Source of the DNA: Natronohydrobacter sp.
GTDB taxonomy: Bacteria > Pseudomonadota > Alphaproteobacteria > Rhodobacterales > Rhodobacteraceae
Direction of reading: 5' to 3'
NCBI GenBank assembly: GCA_020832555.1
Contig: JAFIEM010000024.1
Coordinates: 1 to 38,726 of the forward strand
DNA: 38,726 nt
Program-made: the position numbers and the translations under genes
In this document: positions 23,217-34,475 of the stretch, one piece after another
Layout: each line of letters opens with the position of its first letter
Position numbering within the stretch: position 1 is the first letter of the stretch
Notes under the pieces: model-generated
What the model was told of the DNA's origin: nothing
Database searches by the model: none
The model's input: only the letters and a program-made list of their open reading frames with translations

Positions 23217-24665
23217 ATGTTCGCAAGATATCGCAAGACCCAGGGTGCCACACCTGTCAAGCCCGTGGACGCCGCGCCTGAACGCGCCAAGACGCAAAAC
23301 AAGGCTCCTGAGCGCGCGGGGCATCAGCGCGGCAAACCGGAGAGCACCGTTCCCGCGTCAGCGGTCGCCACGGACCGGGCCCAGCAGCGCAAGCTGCGGA
23401 TGAATGGCATCAAATCCGATCTGCACAAGCGATTGCTTGAGAACCTGAACCTTTCGGCGCTCGAAACCGCCAGCGAAGCGGAACTGCGTTCGGAAATCAA
23501 CACCATTGTCGCTGAAGCGCTGTCCGAGATGGACGTCGTCCTCAATAGCGAGGAACGCGCGACGCTGAACAAGGAACTGTATTTCGAGGTGATGGGCCTT
23601 GGTCCGCTTGAACCCTTGCTGCAGGATGACACGATCAACGACATTCTGGTAAACGGCCCCAAGCAGGTCTTCATCGAGCGCGCGGGCAAGCTGGAACTGA
23701 GCGATGTGACCTTCCGCGATGAGCGGCATCTGTTGCGCATCATCGACAAGATCGTGTCAGCCGTTGGCCGCCGGGTCGATGAGTCCAACCCATATGTAGA
23801 CGCGCGCCTGGCTGATGGGTCGCGCTTCAACGCGATGGTGCCGCCGGTCGCGGTTGACGGTTCGCTTGTATCCATCCGGAAATTCAAGAAAGAGAAGCTC
23901 AGCGTTCAGGATCTGGTGAAATTCGGGGCGTTTTCGGAAGAAATGGCGCTCTATCTGGAGGCCGCAGTCGCAACCCGATTGAATATCATTGTCTCTGGCG
24001 GGACAGGTTCGGGCAAGACAACAACGCTGAACGCGCTTTCCAGCTTCATCGGCAATGAAGAGCGCGTGTTGACGATCGAGGATACCGCAGAACTGCAATT
24101 GCAGCAAATCCATGTAGGCCGGATGGAAAGCCGCCCGGCCAATATGGAAGGCAAGGGTGCGGTCACGCAGCGCGACTGTCTGCGGAACGCGCTGAGGATG
24201 CGCCCTGACCGGATTATCGTCGGCGAAACGCGCGGCGAGGAAGTCATCGACATGCTGCAGGCCATGAATACGGGCCATGACGGCTCCATGACGACGATCC
24301 ACGCCAACTCGGCACGTGATGGGGTCAGCCGTCTGGAAAACATGGTCGCGATGGCCGGGATCGACATGCCGCTGCGCGCCGTGCGCAGCCAGATCGGCTC
24401 GGCTGTGAATCTGATCGTGCAGGCGTCGCGCCTGCAGGACGGGTCGCGCCGCATGGTGTCGATCACGGAAATCACCGGCATGGAGGGTGAAATCATCACC
24501 ATGCAGGAAATCTTCCGCTTCGAGCGCACAGGGCTGGAACCCGATGGCACGATCCTTGGCCATTTCACCGGCACCGGCCTGCGGTCGGCCTATTCTGACC
24601 GGTTCAAGCGTTGGGGCTATGATCTGCCCGCGAGCATCTATGACGAAGTTCGGGTCCGGAGATAA
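23217..24665 (+). CDS. cpaF: Tad pilus secretion ATPase CpaF/TadA
   Basis: CpaF is the hexameric cytoplasmic ATPase that powers Flp pilus assembly. The 482-aa protein has a basic, disordered N-terminus (about 1-60), then the N-terminal domain with ELYFEVMGLGPLEPLL, and the RecA-like core. Walker A is GGTGSGKTT (261-269, K267). The Asp box is TIEDTAELQL, and Walker B and the His box appear as RMRPDRIIVGETRG and GSMTTIHANS. All catalytic motifs are intact. It lies directly after cpaE and 3 bases before tadB. Confidence 0.97.
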   Translation: MFARYRKTQGATPVKPVDAAPERAKTQNKAPERAGHQRGKPESTVPASAVATDRAQQRKLRMNGIKSDLHKRLLENLNLSALETASEAELRSEINTIVAEALSEMDVVLNSEERATLNKELYFEVMGLGPLEPLLQDDTINDILVNGPKQVFIERAGKLELSDVTFRDERHLLRIIDKIVSAVGRRVDESNPYVDARLADGSRFNAMVPPVAVDGSLVSIRKFKKEKLSVQDLVKFGAFSEEMALYLEAAVATRLNIIVSGGTGSGKTTTLNALSSFIGNEERVLTIEDTAELQLQQIHVGRMESRPANMEGKGAVTQRDCLRNALRMRPDRIIVGETRGEEVIDMLQAMNTGHDGSMTTIHANSARDGVSRLENMVAMAGIDMPLRAVRSQIGSAVNLIVQASRLQDGSRRMVSITEITGMEGEIITMQEIFRFERTGLEPDGTILGHFTGTGLRSAYSDRFKRWGYDLPASIYDEVRVRR

Positions 24666-24668
24666 GCC

Positions 24669-25637
24669 ATGGAATTGTCAATCAGCCCACTGATCTATCT
24701 TGCCATATTCGGCGCAGTTCTGCTGCTGATCAACGGCATCTACCTGATGGCCTTCGGGCGCAGCATCGAGCATGATTCCAAACTGAACCGTCGGCTCGAA
24801 CTGATGCAGAAGGGGCAGGCGAAAAAAGATGTGATGGAGCAACTCCGCAAGGAGCGGTCCATCCACAAGGGCGGCTTCTCGATCCCGCTATACGGTATGA
24901 TCGAAGAACGCGCGCGCAAGGGCAATATTGCGTTTTCGCCCCGGACGCTGATCCTGCTGATGTTTGCCCTCAGTGCCTTCAGCTTCGTGATGCTGACCTT
25001 CATGACGCCCACAGAACCCGGAATCCGGGCGGGTATCTCGGTCGTATTCGGCTTCGGCGGTGTGTTTGTCTGGGTATCCGGCAAAGCCAAGAAACGCGTG
25101 GGGGCGATTGAAGAGCAATTGCCCGAAGCGATTGACCTGATGGTGCGGTCGCTGCGTGTGGGCCATCCTTTCGGCGCATCCCTGGGCATTGCCGCAGATG
25201 AGATTGCAGACCCGCTCGGCACGGAACTGGGGCTGATTTCGGACGAGATTGCCTATGGCCGCGACGCGGGCGAGGCCATCGCGGAATTCGGTGAACGCGT
25301 TGATTTGCAGGATATCCGTTTCCTGGCCGTGGCCGTGTCGATCCAGCAGAAATCCGGCGGCAACCTTGCAGAAATCCTCGATGGACTGTCGAAAGTGGTG
25401 CGGGCGCGGTTCAAGCTGTTCCGGCGCGTCCGGGCGATCACGGCAGAGGCGAAATGGTCAGGCATGTTCCTGTCGGGCTTCCCGATTGTCGCGATGCTGA
25501 TGATCCAGGCGATCAAGCCGGACTATTACGACAATGTAAAGGAAACCCCCTATTATCTGCCTCTGGCGATCGTGGTCGGAGTCTTCCTGATCATCAACAT
25601 CCTCTACATGCGCAAGATGACGGATATCAAGGTTTGA
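24669..25637 (+). CDS. tadB: Tad pilus inner-membrane platform protein TadB
   Basis: TadB and TadC form the inner-membrane platform on which CpaF acts. The 322-aa protein has an N-terminal helix (about 7-28), two more near 93-112 and 117-136, a cytoplasmic type II secretion F (GspF) domain from about 150 with EAIDLMVRSLRVGHPFGASL and FLAVAVSIQQKSGGNLAEIL, and a C-terminal helix before RKMTDIKV. The length and layout fit TadB. It starts 3 bases after the cpaF stop, so translation is probably coupled. Confidence 0.95.
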   Translation: MELSISPLIYLAIFGAVLLLINGIYLMAFGRSIEHDSKLNRRLELMQKGQAKKDVMEQLRKERSIHKGGFSIPLYGMIEERARKGNIAFSPRTLILLMFALSAFSFVMLTFMTPTEPGIRAGISVVFGFGGVFVWVSGKAKKRVGAIEEQLPEAIDLMVRSLRVGHPFGASLGIAADEIADPLGTELGLISDEIAYGRDAGEAIAEFGERVDLQDIRFLAVAVSIQQKSGGNLAEILDGLSKVVRARFKLFRRVRAITAEAKWSGMFLSGFPIVAMLMIQAIKPDYYDNVKETPYYLPLAIVVGVFLIINILYMRKMTDIKV

Positions 25638-25684
25638 GACGGGTGCTTCAGACGGCCCGGCTTCACTGGAAAGGCGAGTGACCC

Positions 25685-26662
25685 ATGTTTGAGATTTTCG
25701 ACGGCCCGACAGGACTGATTGCACTTGCCGGTTTCGGTGGTGTCGCGCTTCTCGGATTGGCGCTGGCGACCCTGATGAAGGGTGAGCGCGCCGATCCGAT
25801 GCAAAGGTTCTCGCAAGAGGCTAAAGCGAACAGAAACAGTTCGCGCGGCGACAAGCGCTCTTTGCGGCGAGGAAATGGGCGTGAAATCAAGGCGCTCGAC
25901 AACTTCTCACGATTTCTGGAACCTGAGAATGAAAAGGAGCTTTCGGCGGCACGCCAGAAGATGATTCAGGCGGGCTACCACGGCAAGAATGCCGTGCGAG
26001 ACTTCGCTGCACTTCAGTTCATCCTGGCGTTTGCCGGTCTGGCCCTGTCGCTTCTGGTCGTGTTCGTGATCGCGCCGGACAAGTTCGAAAGCGTCTATAT
26101 GATGGCCTTCGCGCTCGTGATGCCGATGCTCGTGGGATATTTCGGGCCCCGGCGCTGGATTGAGAAGCGGGTCGAAGCACGCAAGGACGAAATCCTGTCG
26201 GGCTTTCCCGATGCGCTGGACATGATGCTGATCTGCGTCGAGGCCGGGCAGTCGCTTGACCAGTCCATCCAGCGGGTAGCGCGCGAGATCACCCAGGCCT
26301 ATCCCGCATTGGGCGAGGAGTTCACAGCTGTAGGCGAGCAGGTCAAGGCCGGACGCGAACGCGGGGATGTGCTGAAGGATTTGGCAAAACGCTGCGACAT
26401 TTCCGATATCACCTCTTTCGTGACCGTGATGGTGCAGGCGCAGGCCTATGGCACCTCGATTACCGAGGCACTCCGGGTCTTTGCTGCGGAAATGCGGGAC
26501 AAACGCATCATGCGCGCGGAAGAGAAAGCAAACCTCTTGCCGACAAAGATGACATTGGGCACTATGATGTTCACTGTTCCACCCCTTCTGATCATTCTGA
26601 TCGCACCGTCGGTGGTTGGTATCATGACAGACCTGGGCGGAAATATTGTAAGCGGAATGTAA
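25685..26662 (+). CDS. tadC: Tad pilus inner-membrane platform protein TadC
   Basis: This 325-aa protein is the second platform component. It has an N-terminal helix (about 8-28), a basic cytoplasmic stretch, two helices in the middle (about 115-160), and the GspF domain with FPDALDMMLICVEAGQSLDQSI and FVTVMVQAQAYGTSITEALRV. Membrane-associated residues PTKMTLGTMMFTVPPLLIILI close the protein. It follows tadB after 47 bases and is followed at 2 bases by the first TPR lipoprotein gene. Confidence 0.95.
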   Translation: MFEIFDGPTGLIALAGFGGVALLGLALATLMKGERADPMQRFSQEAKANRNSSRGDKRSLRRGNGREIKALDNFSRFLEPENEKELSAARQKMIQAGYHGKNAVRDFAALQFILAFAGLALSLLVVFVIAPDKFESVYMMAFALVMPMLVGYFGPRRWIEKRVEARKDEILSGFPDALDMMLICVEAGQSLDQSIQRVAREITQAYPALGEEFTAVGEQVKAGRERGDVLKDLAKRCDISDITSFVTVMVQAQAYGTSITEALRVFAAEMRDKRIMRAEEKANLLPTKMTLGTMMFTVPPLLIILIAPSVVGIMTDLGGNIVSGM

Positions 26663-26664
26663 AT

Positions 26665-27249
26665 TTGCGTCGAATACCTTGGCTGATCCTTGCGGCGTTT
26701 CTGGCGGGATGCACGGCCACACCGCAGTCACCACGAGAGGCCCTGATTGCCGGGGCCGGGCCGGACCAGTTGCGGCCCGTCGCGCGCGGCCTTGATGTGC
26801 CCGATGCGGTTGACGGGTTGATTGTCGGCCACCGGTTGATGGCAGCAGGCGAATACGATCTGGCACTGCGTGAATACCATCGCGGCGCGGCAACACATGG
26901 GGCCAGTGTCGATGTGCTGTCCGCTATCGGGTCTGCCAATCTGCGTCTGGGTCGCCTGCAGCAGGCCGAACAGGATCTGCGCCGGGCACTGGAGCAGGAT
27001 GAAACTTTCGTCCCGGCACATAACAATCTGGGCGTGGCGCTTGGGGAACAGGGCAAATGGGGCGAGGCACAACTGCATTTTCGCAACGCTTTCGTGTTTG
27101 ATAAGGGCAGATCCCCTGAAATCCGCGAGAATTTGCGTTTAGCCATCGAAAAGACAGAAAAAAGCGGCTATGATGATCTGGAGGCACATCGGCTTTTGCT
27201 GATGCGGCGGGGCACTGGCAGATATCTGTTATTGTCCACGCCACTATAA
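26665..27249 (+). CDS. tadD: TadD-type TPR lipoprotein (TTG start)
   Basis: TadD proteins are outer-membrane lipoproteins with tetratricopeptide repeats that help assemble the secretin. The 194-aa product starts at a TTG codon (26665), just after the tadC stop. Only this start gives the full lipoprotein signal RRIPWLILAAFLAGC with the lipobox at about residue 16. TPR-like helices follow, including EYDLALREYHRGAATHG, GRLQQAEQDLRRALEQD and FVPAHNNLGVALGEQGKW. A rare start codon and weak ribosome site suggest low expression or coupling to tadC. Confidence 0.88.
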   Translation: MRRIPWLILAAFLAGCTATPQSPREALIAGAGPDQLRPVARGLDVPDAVDGLIVGHRLMAAGEYDLALREYHRGAATHGASVDVLSAIGSANLRLGRLQQAEQDLRRALEQDETFVPAHNNLGVALGEQGKWGEAQLHFRNAFVFDKGRSPEIRENLRLAIEKTEKSGYDDLEAHRLLLMRRGTGRYLLLSTPL

Positions 27250-27271
27250 AAAGAGCAGTGAGGACGCAAAA

Positions 27272-28126
27272 ATGCGCCACCCTATCCTATTTGCGCTGCT
27301 TGCGGGCAGCGTGTTTGCACTTGCGGCGTGTCAGGACAGCAGCAAGGCCAGCGTGTCCCGCGCGATCGACAGTGTGACGGCGATCGACAACCAGAACATG
27401 GCGGAACTGATGCTTGTGGCGGGCGACCCCGAAGAGGCCGTCAACTACTTCGCCGCCCAGCTTGAACGCAACCCGGACAGTGTGAGCCTGCAGCGTGGTC
27501 TTGCCAGGTCGCTTGTGCGCGCTGGGCGTGTGTCCGAGGCTCTGCCGGTCTGGCGCAAGGTTGTCGCGCATCCGGACTCCGACAATGATGACCGGGTGAT
27601 GCTGGCGGATACCTATATTCGCGCGAACAACTGGGCCGAGGCTGAAGCGACGCTGAACCAGATCCCGCCAACGCATGAGAGCTTCGACCGCTACCGGCTG
27701 GAAGCGATGATCGCGGACAGCAAGCAGCAATGGGCGCGCGCGGATCATTTCTATGAGACCGCCGCCGGGCTGACGACCCGTCCCTCGGGGGTTTATAACA
27801 ACTGGGGCTTTTCGAAACTGACCCGTGGCAAACCCCGCGAGGCGGAACCTTTGTTCATGCAGGCGCTGCAACATGATCCGAACCTGTTCACGGCCAAGAA
27901 CAATCTCGCCCTCGCGCGCGCGGGTCAGGGAAATTATAGCCTGCCGCTGGTGCAGATGACGCAGGAAGAGCGCGCGGTCCTGCTCTATACAATGGCGATC
28001 GCGGCGGTTCGCAAAGGCGACACCACCATTGGTCGCACCTTGCTGGCTGAGGCCATCGACACTCATCCGCAGCATTACGAAGAAGCGGTGCGCGCCATGC
28101 GCGCGCTGGACGGGGGGCGCGGCTGA
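27272..28126 (+). CDS. Second TPR lipoprotein of the Tad locus
   Basis: The 284-aa product has a lipoprotein signal (ALLAGSVFALAAC, lipobox C20) and several TPR motifs, such as GDPEEAVNYFAAQLERNPDS, then RGLARSLVRAGRVSEALPVW and SGVYNNWGFSKLTRGKPREA. It is related in plan to TadD and may be a paralogue doing part of the same task at the outer membrane. It follows tadD by 22 bases, and its TGA overlaps the ATG of the prepilin peptidase gene. Confidence 0.88.
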   Translation: MRHPILFALLAGSVFALAACQDSSKASVSRAIDSVTAIDNQNMAELMLVAGDPEEAVNYFAAQLERNPDSVSLQRGLARSLVRAGRVSEALPVWRKVVAHPDSDNDDRVMLADTYIRANNWAEAEATLNQIPPTHESFDRYRLEAMIADSKQQWARADHFYETAAGLTTRPSGVYNNWGFSKLTRGKPREAEPLFMQALQHDPNLFTAKNNLALARAGQGNYSLPLVQMTQEERAVLLYTMAIAAVRKGDTTIGRTLLAEAIDTHPQHYEEAVRAMRALDGGRG

Positions 28127-28629
28127 TGATGATGAGCGCGCAGACTGCGATGTGGTTTCTGCCCTTCGTGGCACCGATTGCGCTCTGGGTGGCCTTCAGC
28201 GACATGAAATGGATGAAGATCCATAACTATGCCGTTCTGGCACTGGTTGCTGTCTATCTGGTCATCGGGTTGATCGCCTTGCCGTTTCAGACCTGGGCCT
28301 GGGGCTGGCTGAGTCTTGCGGTGGTTCTGGTTGTGGGCTTCGTGCTGACATCGGTGGGTTTGATGGGAGGCGGGGATGCGAAATTCGCCGCAGCCATGGC
28401 CCCGTTCATTGCGCTGGGCGATCTGAGCCTGTTCCTGATGCTTCTGGCCTGCGTGACCGTGGTCAGCTTCATCGCGCATCGCATCGCTCGCGCGACGCAA
28501 CTTGCGCAGGCGCTGGCGCCGGGCTGGGAAAGCTGGCACCGGCGGGAATTCCCGATGGGTCTGGCACTGGGTCCAAGCCTGCTGTTCTACCTTTGCCTTG
28601 CAACCATCTTCGGAAACCGTGTCGCTTAG
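28126..28629 (+). CDS. cpaA: Prepilin peptidase CpaA/TadV
   Basis: CpaA is the aspartic peptidase that removes the leader from Flp pilins. The 167-aa membrane protein has the two catalytic aspartates expected of the A24A family short form: D26 in FSDMKWMKIHN and D84 in MGGGDAKF (GxGDxK motif). About four to five hydrophobic helices are present and there is no N-methylase domain, as usual for TadV. The start overlaps the preceding stop as TGATG; ATG triplets at 28129 and 28132 could also be used. It probably cuts all three Flp pilins of this locus. Confidence 0.94.
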   Translation: MMMSAQTAMWFLPFVAPIALWVAFSDMKWMKIHNYAVLALVAVYLVIGLIALPFQTWAWGWLSLAVVLVVGFVLTSVGLMGGGDAKFAAAMAPFIALGDLSLFLMLLACVTVVSFIAHRIARATQLAQALAPGWESWHRREFPMGLALGPSLLFYLCLATIFGNRVA

Positions 28630-28678
28630 CCTGACCTTTACCTTTGTGGTCCAGCCTAGACCCTGACAGGAACGGATA

Positions 28679-29995
28679 ATGCAAATGAACATCGAAGCCA
28701 GTCACATCACGGCCCCACCGGTCCCGCGCAATCTGGAAGCCACAGGGCTGAGCAACGTGCTGATGCGGGACATCCTGCTCAAGACGATGTTCCGCATGTC
28801 GATCACCAAGGTCACGGAACTGTCGCGCACGATCTGCCTGCCGATTCCGCAGACTATTGAACTGATCGACCTTTGCCGGTCCGAAAAACTGATCGAGGCG
28901 ATGGCGACCCTTTCTGCAAGCGCGCAGTCGGAAGCCAATTTCCAACTGACCGATTCCGGCAAGGCGCGCGCACTCGATGCGCTCAGCCAATCCGAATATT
29001 ACGGTGCCATGCCGGTGCCGATGGCGATGTATGAAGAGCAGATCAGGCGTCAGTCCATCCGCGATATCCAGATCACGCGCCGCCAGCTCAAGATCGCCAT
29101 GGGCGATCTGATCCTGCCGCCGACCCTGATGGATGATCTTGGTCCTGCAGTCAGTTCGGGGCGGTCGATCCTGCTCTACGGGCCGCCGGGGAACGGGAAA
29201 TCCTCAATTTCCAACGGGATTCGGGCGGCCATGGGCGACCGGATCTATGTGCCCCGCGCTGTGGTGCATGCAGGCCAGATCATCAGTGTCTATGATCCGA
29301 TCGTGCATACCGTGGCCGAAAGCTCGGAGGATAACCCTTCGCTTCTGCGCCAGACCGGAAACCGTTTCGACAACCGCTATGTCTATTGCGAACGGCCAAC
29401 CGTGATCACCGGCGGCGAGTTGACGCTCGACATGTTGGATCTGAAATTCAACCCTGTCTCACGCACCTATCAGGCCCCGCTCCAGTTCAAGGCCACAGGG
29501 GGCGTCTTCATCATCGACGACCTTGGCCGACAGGAAGAACCGCCGCAGGCCATCGTGAACCGCTGGATCGTCCCGATGGAGATGAATTACGATATCCTTG
29601 CCCTGCAATCGGGTGAGAAATTCGTGGTGCCTTTCGATACGCTGGTCATCTTCTCGACCAACTTCCACCCGAATGACATTTTCGATCAGGCCGCGCTGCG
29701 CCGGATTTTCTACAAGATCAAGATTGACGGCCCGGATCAGACGGATTTCCTGAAGATCTTTGCGATGGTCGCCAAGAAGCGCAAGATGCCGCTGGATGAG
29801 GATACCATCATCTATCTGATCCAGAAAAAATATCCGACCATCAAGAATGTCTATGCCAATTACCAGCCCGTATTCCTGATCGACCAGATGATCTCGATTT
29901 GTGATTTCGAGGGCAAGGCAAGGCACATGTCGCCAGAACTGATCGAGCGGGCCTGGAAGAACATGTTCGTGCAACAGGAAACGATAGTGCGCTAG
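28679..29995 (+). CDS. AAA ATPase closing the Tad locus
   Basis: This encodes a 438-aa soluble protein. Residues 20-110 look like a helical or winged-helix domain. The AAA core has Walker A GPPGNGKS (168-175), Walker B FIIDD (277-281), a sensor-1-like FSTNFHP (325-331) and a paired arginine RR at 341-342 that could be the arginine finger. A C-terminal helical lid follows. All motifs look active. It lies 49 bases after cpaA on the same strand, with AGGAACGGATA as ribosome site, so it probably belongs to the Tad unit. Its job is not known to me; a regulator or remodeler of the pilus machine is inferred from place only. Confidence 0.88.
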   Translation: MQMNIEASHITAPPVPRNLEATGLSNVLMRDILLKTMFRMSITKVTELSRTICLPIPQTIELIDLCRSEKLIEAMATLSASAQSEANFQLTDSGKARALDALSQSEYYGAMPVPMAMYEEQIRRQSIRDIQITRRQLKIAMGDLILPPTLMDDLGPAVSSGRSILLYGPPGNGKSSISNGIRAAMGDRIYVPRAVVHAGQIISVYDPIVHTVAESSEDNPSLLRQTGNRFDNRYVYCERPTVITGGELTLDMLDLKFNPVSRTYQAPLQFKATGGVFIIDDLGRQEEPPQAIVNRWIVPMEMNYDILALQSGEKFVVPFDTLVIFSTNFHPNDIFDQAALRRIFYKIKIDGPDQTDFLKIFAMVAKKRKMPLDEDTIIYLIQKKYPTIKNVYANYQPVFLIDQMISICDFEGKARHMSPELIERAWKNMFVQQETIVR

Positions 29996-30006
29996 TGGCC
30001 GCCCGG

Positions 30007-30507
30007 TCAGTCAATGGCCGCCATGCGCGATTCCAGCACGTCGAAGGGTACGCCCGGATCCGCCTTTGCGCAGCGGATCACCAGCGATGTCTTGACCGTG
30101 ATCACATTCTCGGCCGCCAGCAGTTCTTCGGTCAGGAAGCGCTGGAAGGACGACAGATCCGGTGCGACGCATTTCAGGATGAAATCGATCTCACCGTTCA
30201 GCATGTGACATTCACGCACAAGCGGCCAGTCCCGACAGCGCTGCTCGAAGCGGGCCAGATCGACTTCGGCCTGGGAGTTCAGCCCGACCATCGCGAAGAC
30301 CTGCACCTCGAAGCCCAGTTCGCGCGCATTGACCTGGGCATGATAGCCCCGGATGAGGCCGGCCTCTTCGAGACTGCGGACGCGACGCAGGCAAGGCGGC
30401 GCGGAAATTCCGACTCGCTTGGCCAGTTCGACATTGGTCATGCGCCCGTCTGCCTGCAATTCTGCCAGAATCTTTCGATCAATCGGATCAAGCTTGCTGC
30501 CCGACAT
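30007..30507 (-). CDS. Lrp/AsnC family transcriptional regulator
   Basis: Lrp-type proteins sense amino acids and bind DNA as octamers or dimers. The 166-aa protein has the N-terminal helix-turn-helix (LDPIDRKILAELQADGRMTN, then VELAKRVGISAPPCLRRVRS) and the C-terminal ligand domain. The ATG at 30507 has GGGAG 8 bases upstream; a GTG at 30516 is in frame but too close to that site. It is divergent from trxB, and the gap contains repeated TTGCGCAA-type palindromes that could be its own targets. It ends 11 bases from the convergent AAA ATPase gene. Confidence 0.95.
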   Translation of the reverse strand: MSGSKLDPIDRKILAELQADGRMTNVELAKRVGISAPPCLRRVRSLEEAGLIRGYHAQVNARELGFEVQVFAMVGLNSQAEVDLARFEQRCRDWPLVRECHMLNGEIDFILKCVAPDLSSFQRFLTEELLAAENVITVKTSLVIRCAKADPGVPFDVLESRMAAID

Positions 30508-30554
30508 GCCGTCCACTCCCTGAGTTTTGCACTTCTTTACGCGTCACCGTCGGA

Positions 30555-32073
<1,519 letters not shown>

Positions 32074-32125
32074 ATGACCCATCGTCAGACTGGCGCAAGC
32101 AAACGCCACCCCCTATATCTGCCCT

Positions 32126-32848
32126 ATGAAAACGATTTTGACAGCCCTGTTTCTTGCACCGGTACCAGCCATGGCAGATTGCGTTGTCCTTTTGCATGGG
32201 CTGGCACGGTCCGAAAACTCCATGCGCGTGATGGAAGAAGCGCTCAGCCTGCATGGCTACAAGGTCGTCAATCACGGCTACCCGTCAACAGCGGAACCAA
32301 TTGCCGATCTGATGAACTATGTCGGACTGGCTGTCGCGGAATGTGATGACGGTCCGGTGCATTTCGTCACCCATTCCATGGGCGGCATTCTGGCACGCGG
32401 CTGGTTGGCGCGGAACCGACCGGAACAGTTGGGGCGGGTCGTGATGCTGGCGCCGCCCAATCATGGATCGGAACTGGTCGATTTCTTCTCTGATATCGAG
32501 GCATTTTCCTGGATCAATGGCCCGGCAGGTCTGGAATTGGGGACCGAGCAGAACGCAACGCCCAACACGCTGCCGGAATTTGCGGCATATGAACTGGGTA
32601 TCATCGCCGGAGACGTGTCGCTGAATCCTATCACCTCGTCACTGATTGACGGTGCGGATGATGGCAAGGTGTCTGTCGAAAGCACCAAGCTGGAAGGCAT
32701 GAATGATCATATCGTTTTGCCGGTCACGCATACTTTCATGATGAACAATCCGATCGTCATTGCCGAAACGCTGGAATTCCTGCGCAACGGCGTTTTCGAT
32801 CATGGCATGACCTTCGGCAACGCACTTCGGAAACTGGCAAACCCCTGA
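32126..32848 (+). CDS. Secreted alpha/beta hydrolase, lipase-like
   Basis: The 240-aa precursor has a signal peptide (1-17, ending AMA before DC). The lipase fold is shown by [14 protein letters not shown] (oxyanion-hole HG at 24-25) and the nucleophile elbow THSMGG with S84. Likely other triad members are D178 or D179 in [13 protein letters not shown] and H202 in PVTHTFMM. This resembles small triacylglycerol lipase/PGAP1-type esterases. It is probably periplasmic; the substrate is unknown. The ribosome site is weak. Confidence 0.88.
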   Translation: MKTILTALFLAPVPAMADCVVLLHGLARSENSMRVMEEALSLHGYKVVNHGYPSTAEPIADLMNYVGLAVAECDDGPVHFVTHSMGGILARGWLARNRPEQLGRVVMLAPPNHGSELVDFFSDIEAFSWINGPAGLELGTEQNATPNTLPEFAAYELGIIAGDVSLNPITSSLIDGADDGKVSVESTKLEGMNDHIVLPVTHTFMMNNPIVIAETLEFLRNGVFDHGMTFGNALRKLANP

Positions 32849-32854
32849 CGCCTG

Positions 32855-33922
32855 TCAGCGGAGTATGCGGTTCACATGACCCATCTTGCGGCCAGCGCGC
32901 GCCTCGGGCTTGCCATAGAGATGCACCGCAACATCCTTCATCCGCAGCAGATCCGGCACGCGCGCAAGGTCGTCGCCGATCAGGTTTTCCATGACGACAT
33001 CGGCATAGCGCCCGCCATCGCCCAAGGGCAGACCAGTCACCGCACGGATATGCTGTTCGAACTGGTCGATGGCGCAACCGTTTTGCGTCCAATGGCCAGA
33101 ATTGTGCACGCGCGGGGCGATTTCATTCACGATCAGGCCGGTTTCCGTCACGAATAATTCGACCCCGAGCACACCGACATAATCCAGCGCATTCAGTATC
33201 CTGGCGGCCAGAAGCACTGCATCGCTGCGCTGCGCTCCGGTCAGGCGCGCAGGCACGCGGGTTTCGCGCAAAATGCCGTCTTTGTGCAAGTTCTCGCCCG
33301 GATCGAATGCTGCGACCTCGCCGGTCAGACCACGCGCCGCAATGACCGAAACCTCGTGCGAGAATCTGACAAACCCTTCAAGGATCGCAGGCGCCCCGGC
33401 CATCGCATCCCAGGCAGCAGCGATATCATCCGCGCTGTCCAGCAGCGCCTGCCCCTTGCCATCATAGCCCATGCGCCGGGTTTTCAGAATCGCGGGCGCG
33501 CCAAGCTGCGCGAGTGCCGTTTCCAGATCCGCCATCGACTCGACAGAGCAGTATGGGGCTGTATGCAAACCCAGATCGCGCAGGAAATCCTTCTCCAGAA
33601 GGCGGTCCTGCGACACAGCCAAGGCGCGGCGACCGGGATGGATCGGGCGTAACGGTTCGAGCAGATCAAGCGTTTCCGTGGGGATATTCTCGAACTCGAA
33701 AGTGATCACATCCACCTGCGCGGCGAAAGCTTGCAAGGCGGCCTGATCGTGCCAGGGCGCGGTTGTGACCTGCTCTGCAACATGCCCGGCAGGCGGGTTC
33801 GGGGCCGGGTCGTAAATATGGCAGCGATAGCCCAGCCGCGACGCCGCGACTGACAGCATCCGCCCCAATTGCCCGCCGCCAAGAATACCGATCACGCTGC
33901 CCGGTGCGAGTGGGTCAGTCAT
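32855..33922 (-). CDS. purK: N5-carboxyaminoimidazole ribonucleotide synthase
   Basis: PurK makes N5-CAIR from AIR, bicarbonate and ATP in purine synthesis. The 355-aa ATP-grasp protein begins [23 protein letters not shown], in which GILGGGQLG is the typical PurK N-terminus. ATP-grasp blocks [13 protein letters not shown], then [17 protein letters not shown] and [14 protein letters not shown] are clear. The ATG at 33922 has GGAGGAA ahead and overlaps the purE end by 8 bases, so the start is better than the in-frame ATG at 33994. Product passes directly to PurE encoded upstream. Confidence 0.97.
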   Translation of the reverse strand: MTDPLAPGSVIGILGGGQLGRMLSVAASRLGYRCHIYDPAPNPPAGHVAEQVTTAPWHDQAALQAFAAQVDVITFEFENIPTETLDLLEPLRPIHPGRRALAVSQDRLLEKDFLRDLGLHTAPYCSVESMADLETALAQLGAPAILKTRRMGYDGKGQALLDSADDIAAAWDAMAGAPAILEGFVRFSHEVSVIAARGLTGEVAAFDPGENLHKDGILRETRVPARLTGAQRSDAVLLAARILNALDYVGVLGVELFVTETGLIVNEIAPRVHNSGHWTQNGCAIDQFEQHIRAVTGLPLGDGGRYADVVMENLIGDDLARVPDLLRMKDVAVHLYGKPEARAGRKMGHVNRILR

Positions 33923-34403
33923 CACGGGGTTCCTCCGGGATCGACGCGGACAAATCCGCTCGCCATGTGTCGAGCCGTGCCGCAAGCTCTGCATCCTGCA
34001 ACGCGAGGATTCCGGCGGCCATCAGTCCGGCATTGGCAGCCCCCGCCGCGCCAATCGCCATGGTCGCGACCGGATAGCCGCGCGGCATCTGCAGGATCGA
34101 GTAAAGACTATCCACCCCCGACAGTGCCTTGGTCTGAACCGGCACGCCGATCACGGGCACACGGGTCTTGGACGCCATCATGCCCGGCAGATGCGCAGCC
34201 CCGCCTGCGCCCGCGATAATCACCTGCAACCCGCGCGCCACAGCGTCGCGCCCATATGTCCACAGCCGGTCCGGGGTGCGATGGGCAGAAACGATGCGGG
34301 TCTCATATGGCACCCCGAGCCTATCCAGCATGTCCGCCGCTTCGCGCATGGTCGGCCAGTCGGACTGGCTGCCCATGATGATACCAACCTTGATTTCGGT
34401 CAT
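33915..34403 (-). CDS. purE: N5-carboxyaminoimidazole ribonucleotide mutase
   Basis: PurE class I converts N5-CAIR to CAIR. The 162-aa protein has the signatures [13 protein letters not shown] near the start, [13 protein letters not shown] with the catalytic histidine, and [11 protein letters not shown]. The ATG at 34403 follows AGAGGGGCAGT; a longer frame to 34457 adds residues with no family match. It overlaps purK by 8 bases, giving a two-gene purE-purK unit. Confidence 0.97.
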   Translation of the reverse strand: MTEIKVGIIMGSQSDWPTMREAADMLDRLGVPYETRIVSAHRTPDRLWTYGRDAVARGLQVIIAGAGGAAHLPGMMASKTRVPVIGVPVQTKALSGVDSLYSILQMPRGYPVATMAIGAAGAANAGLMAAGILALQDAELAARLDTWRADLSASIPEEPRDD

Positions 34404-34475
34404 ACTGCCCCTCTTGGCCCGTTGCTGGTCCATGTCGCGCGCACTATAGCGATGCAATGGACGGGTGCAATTCCA

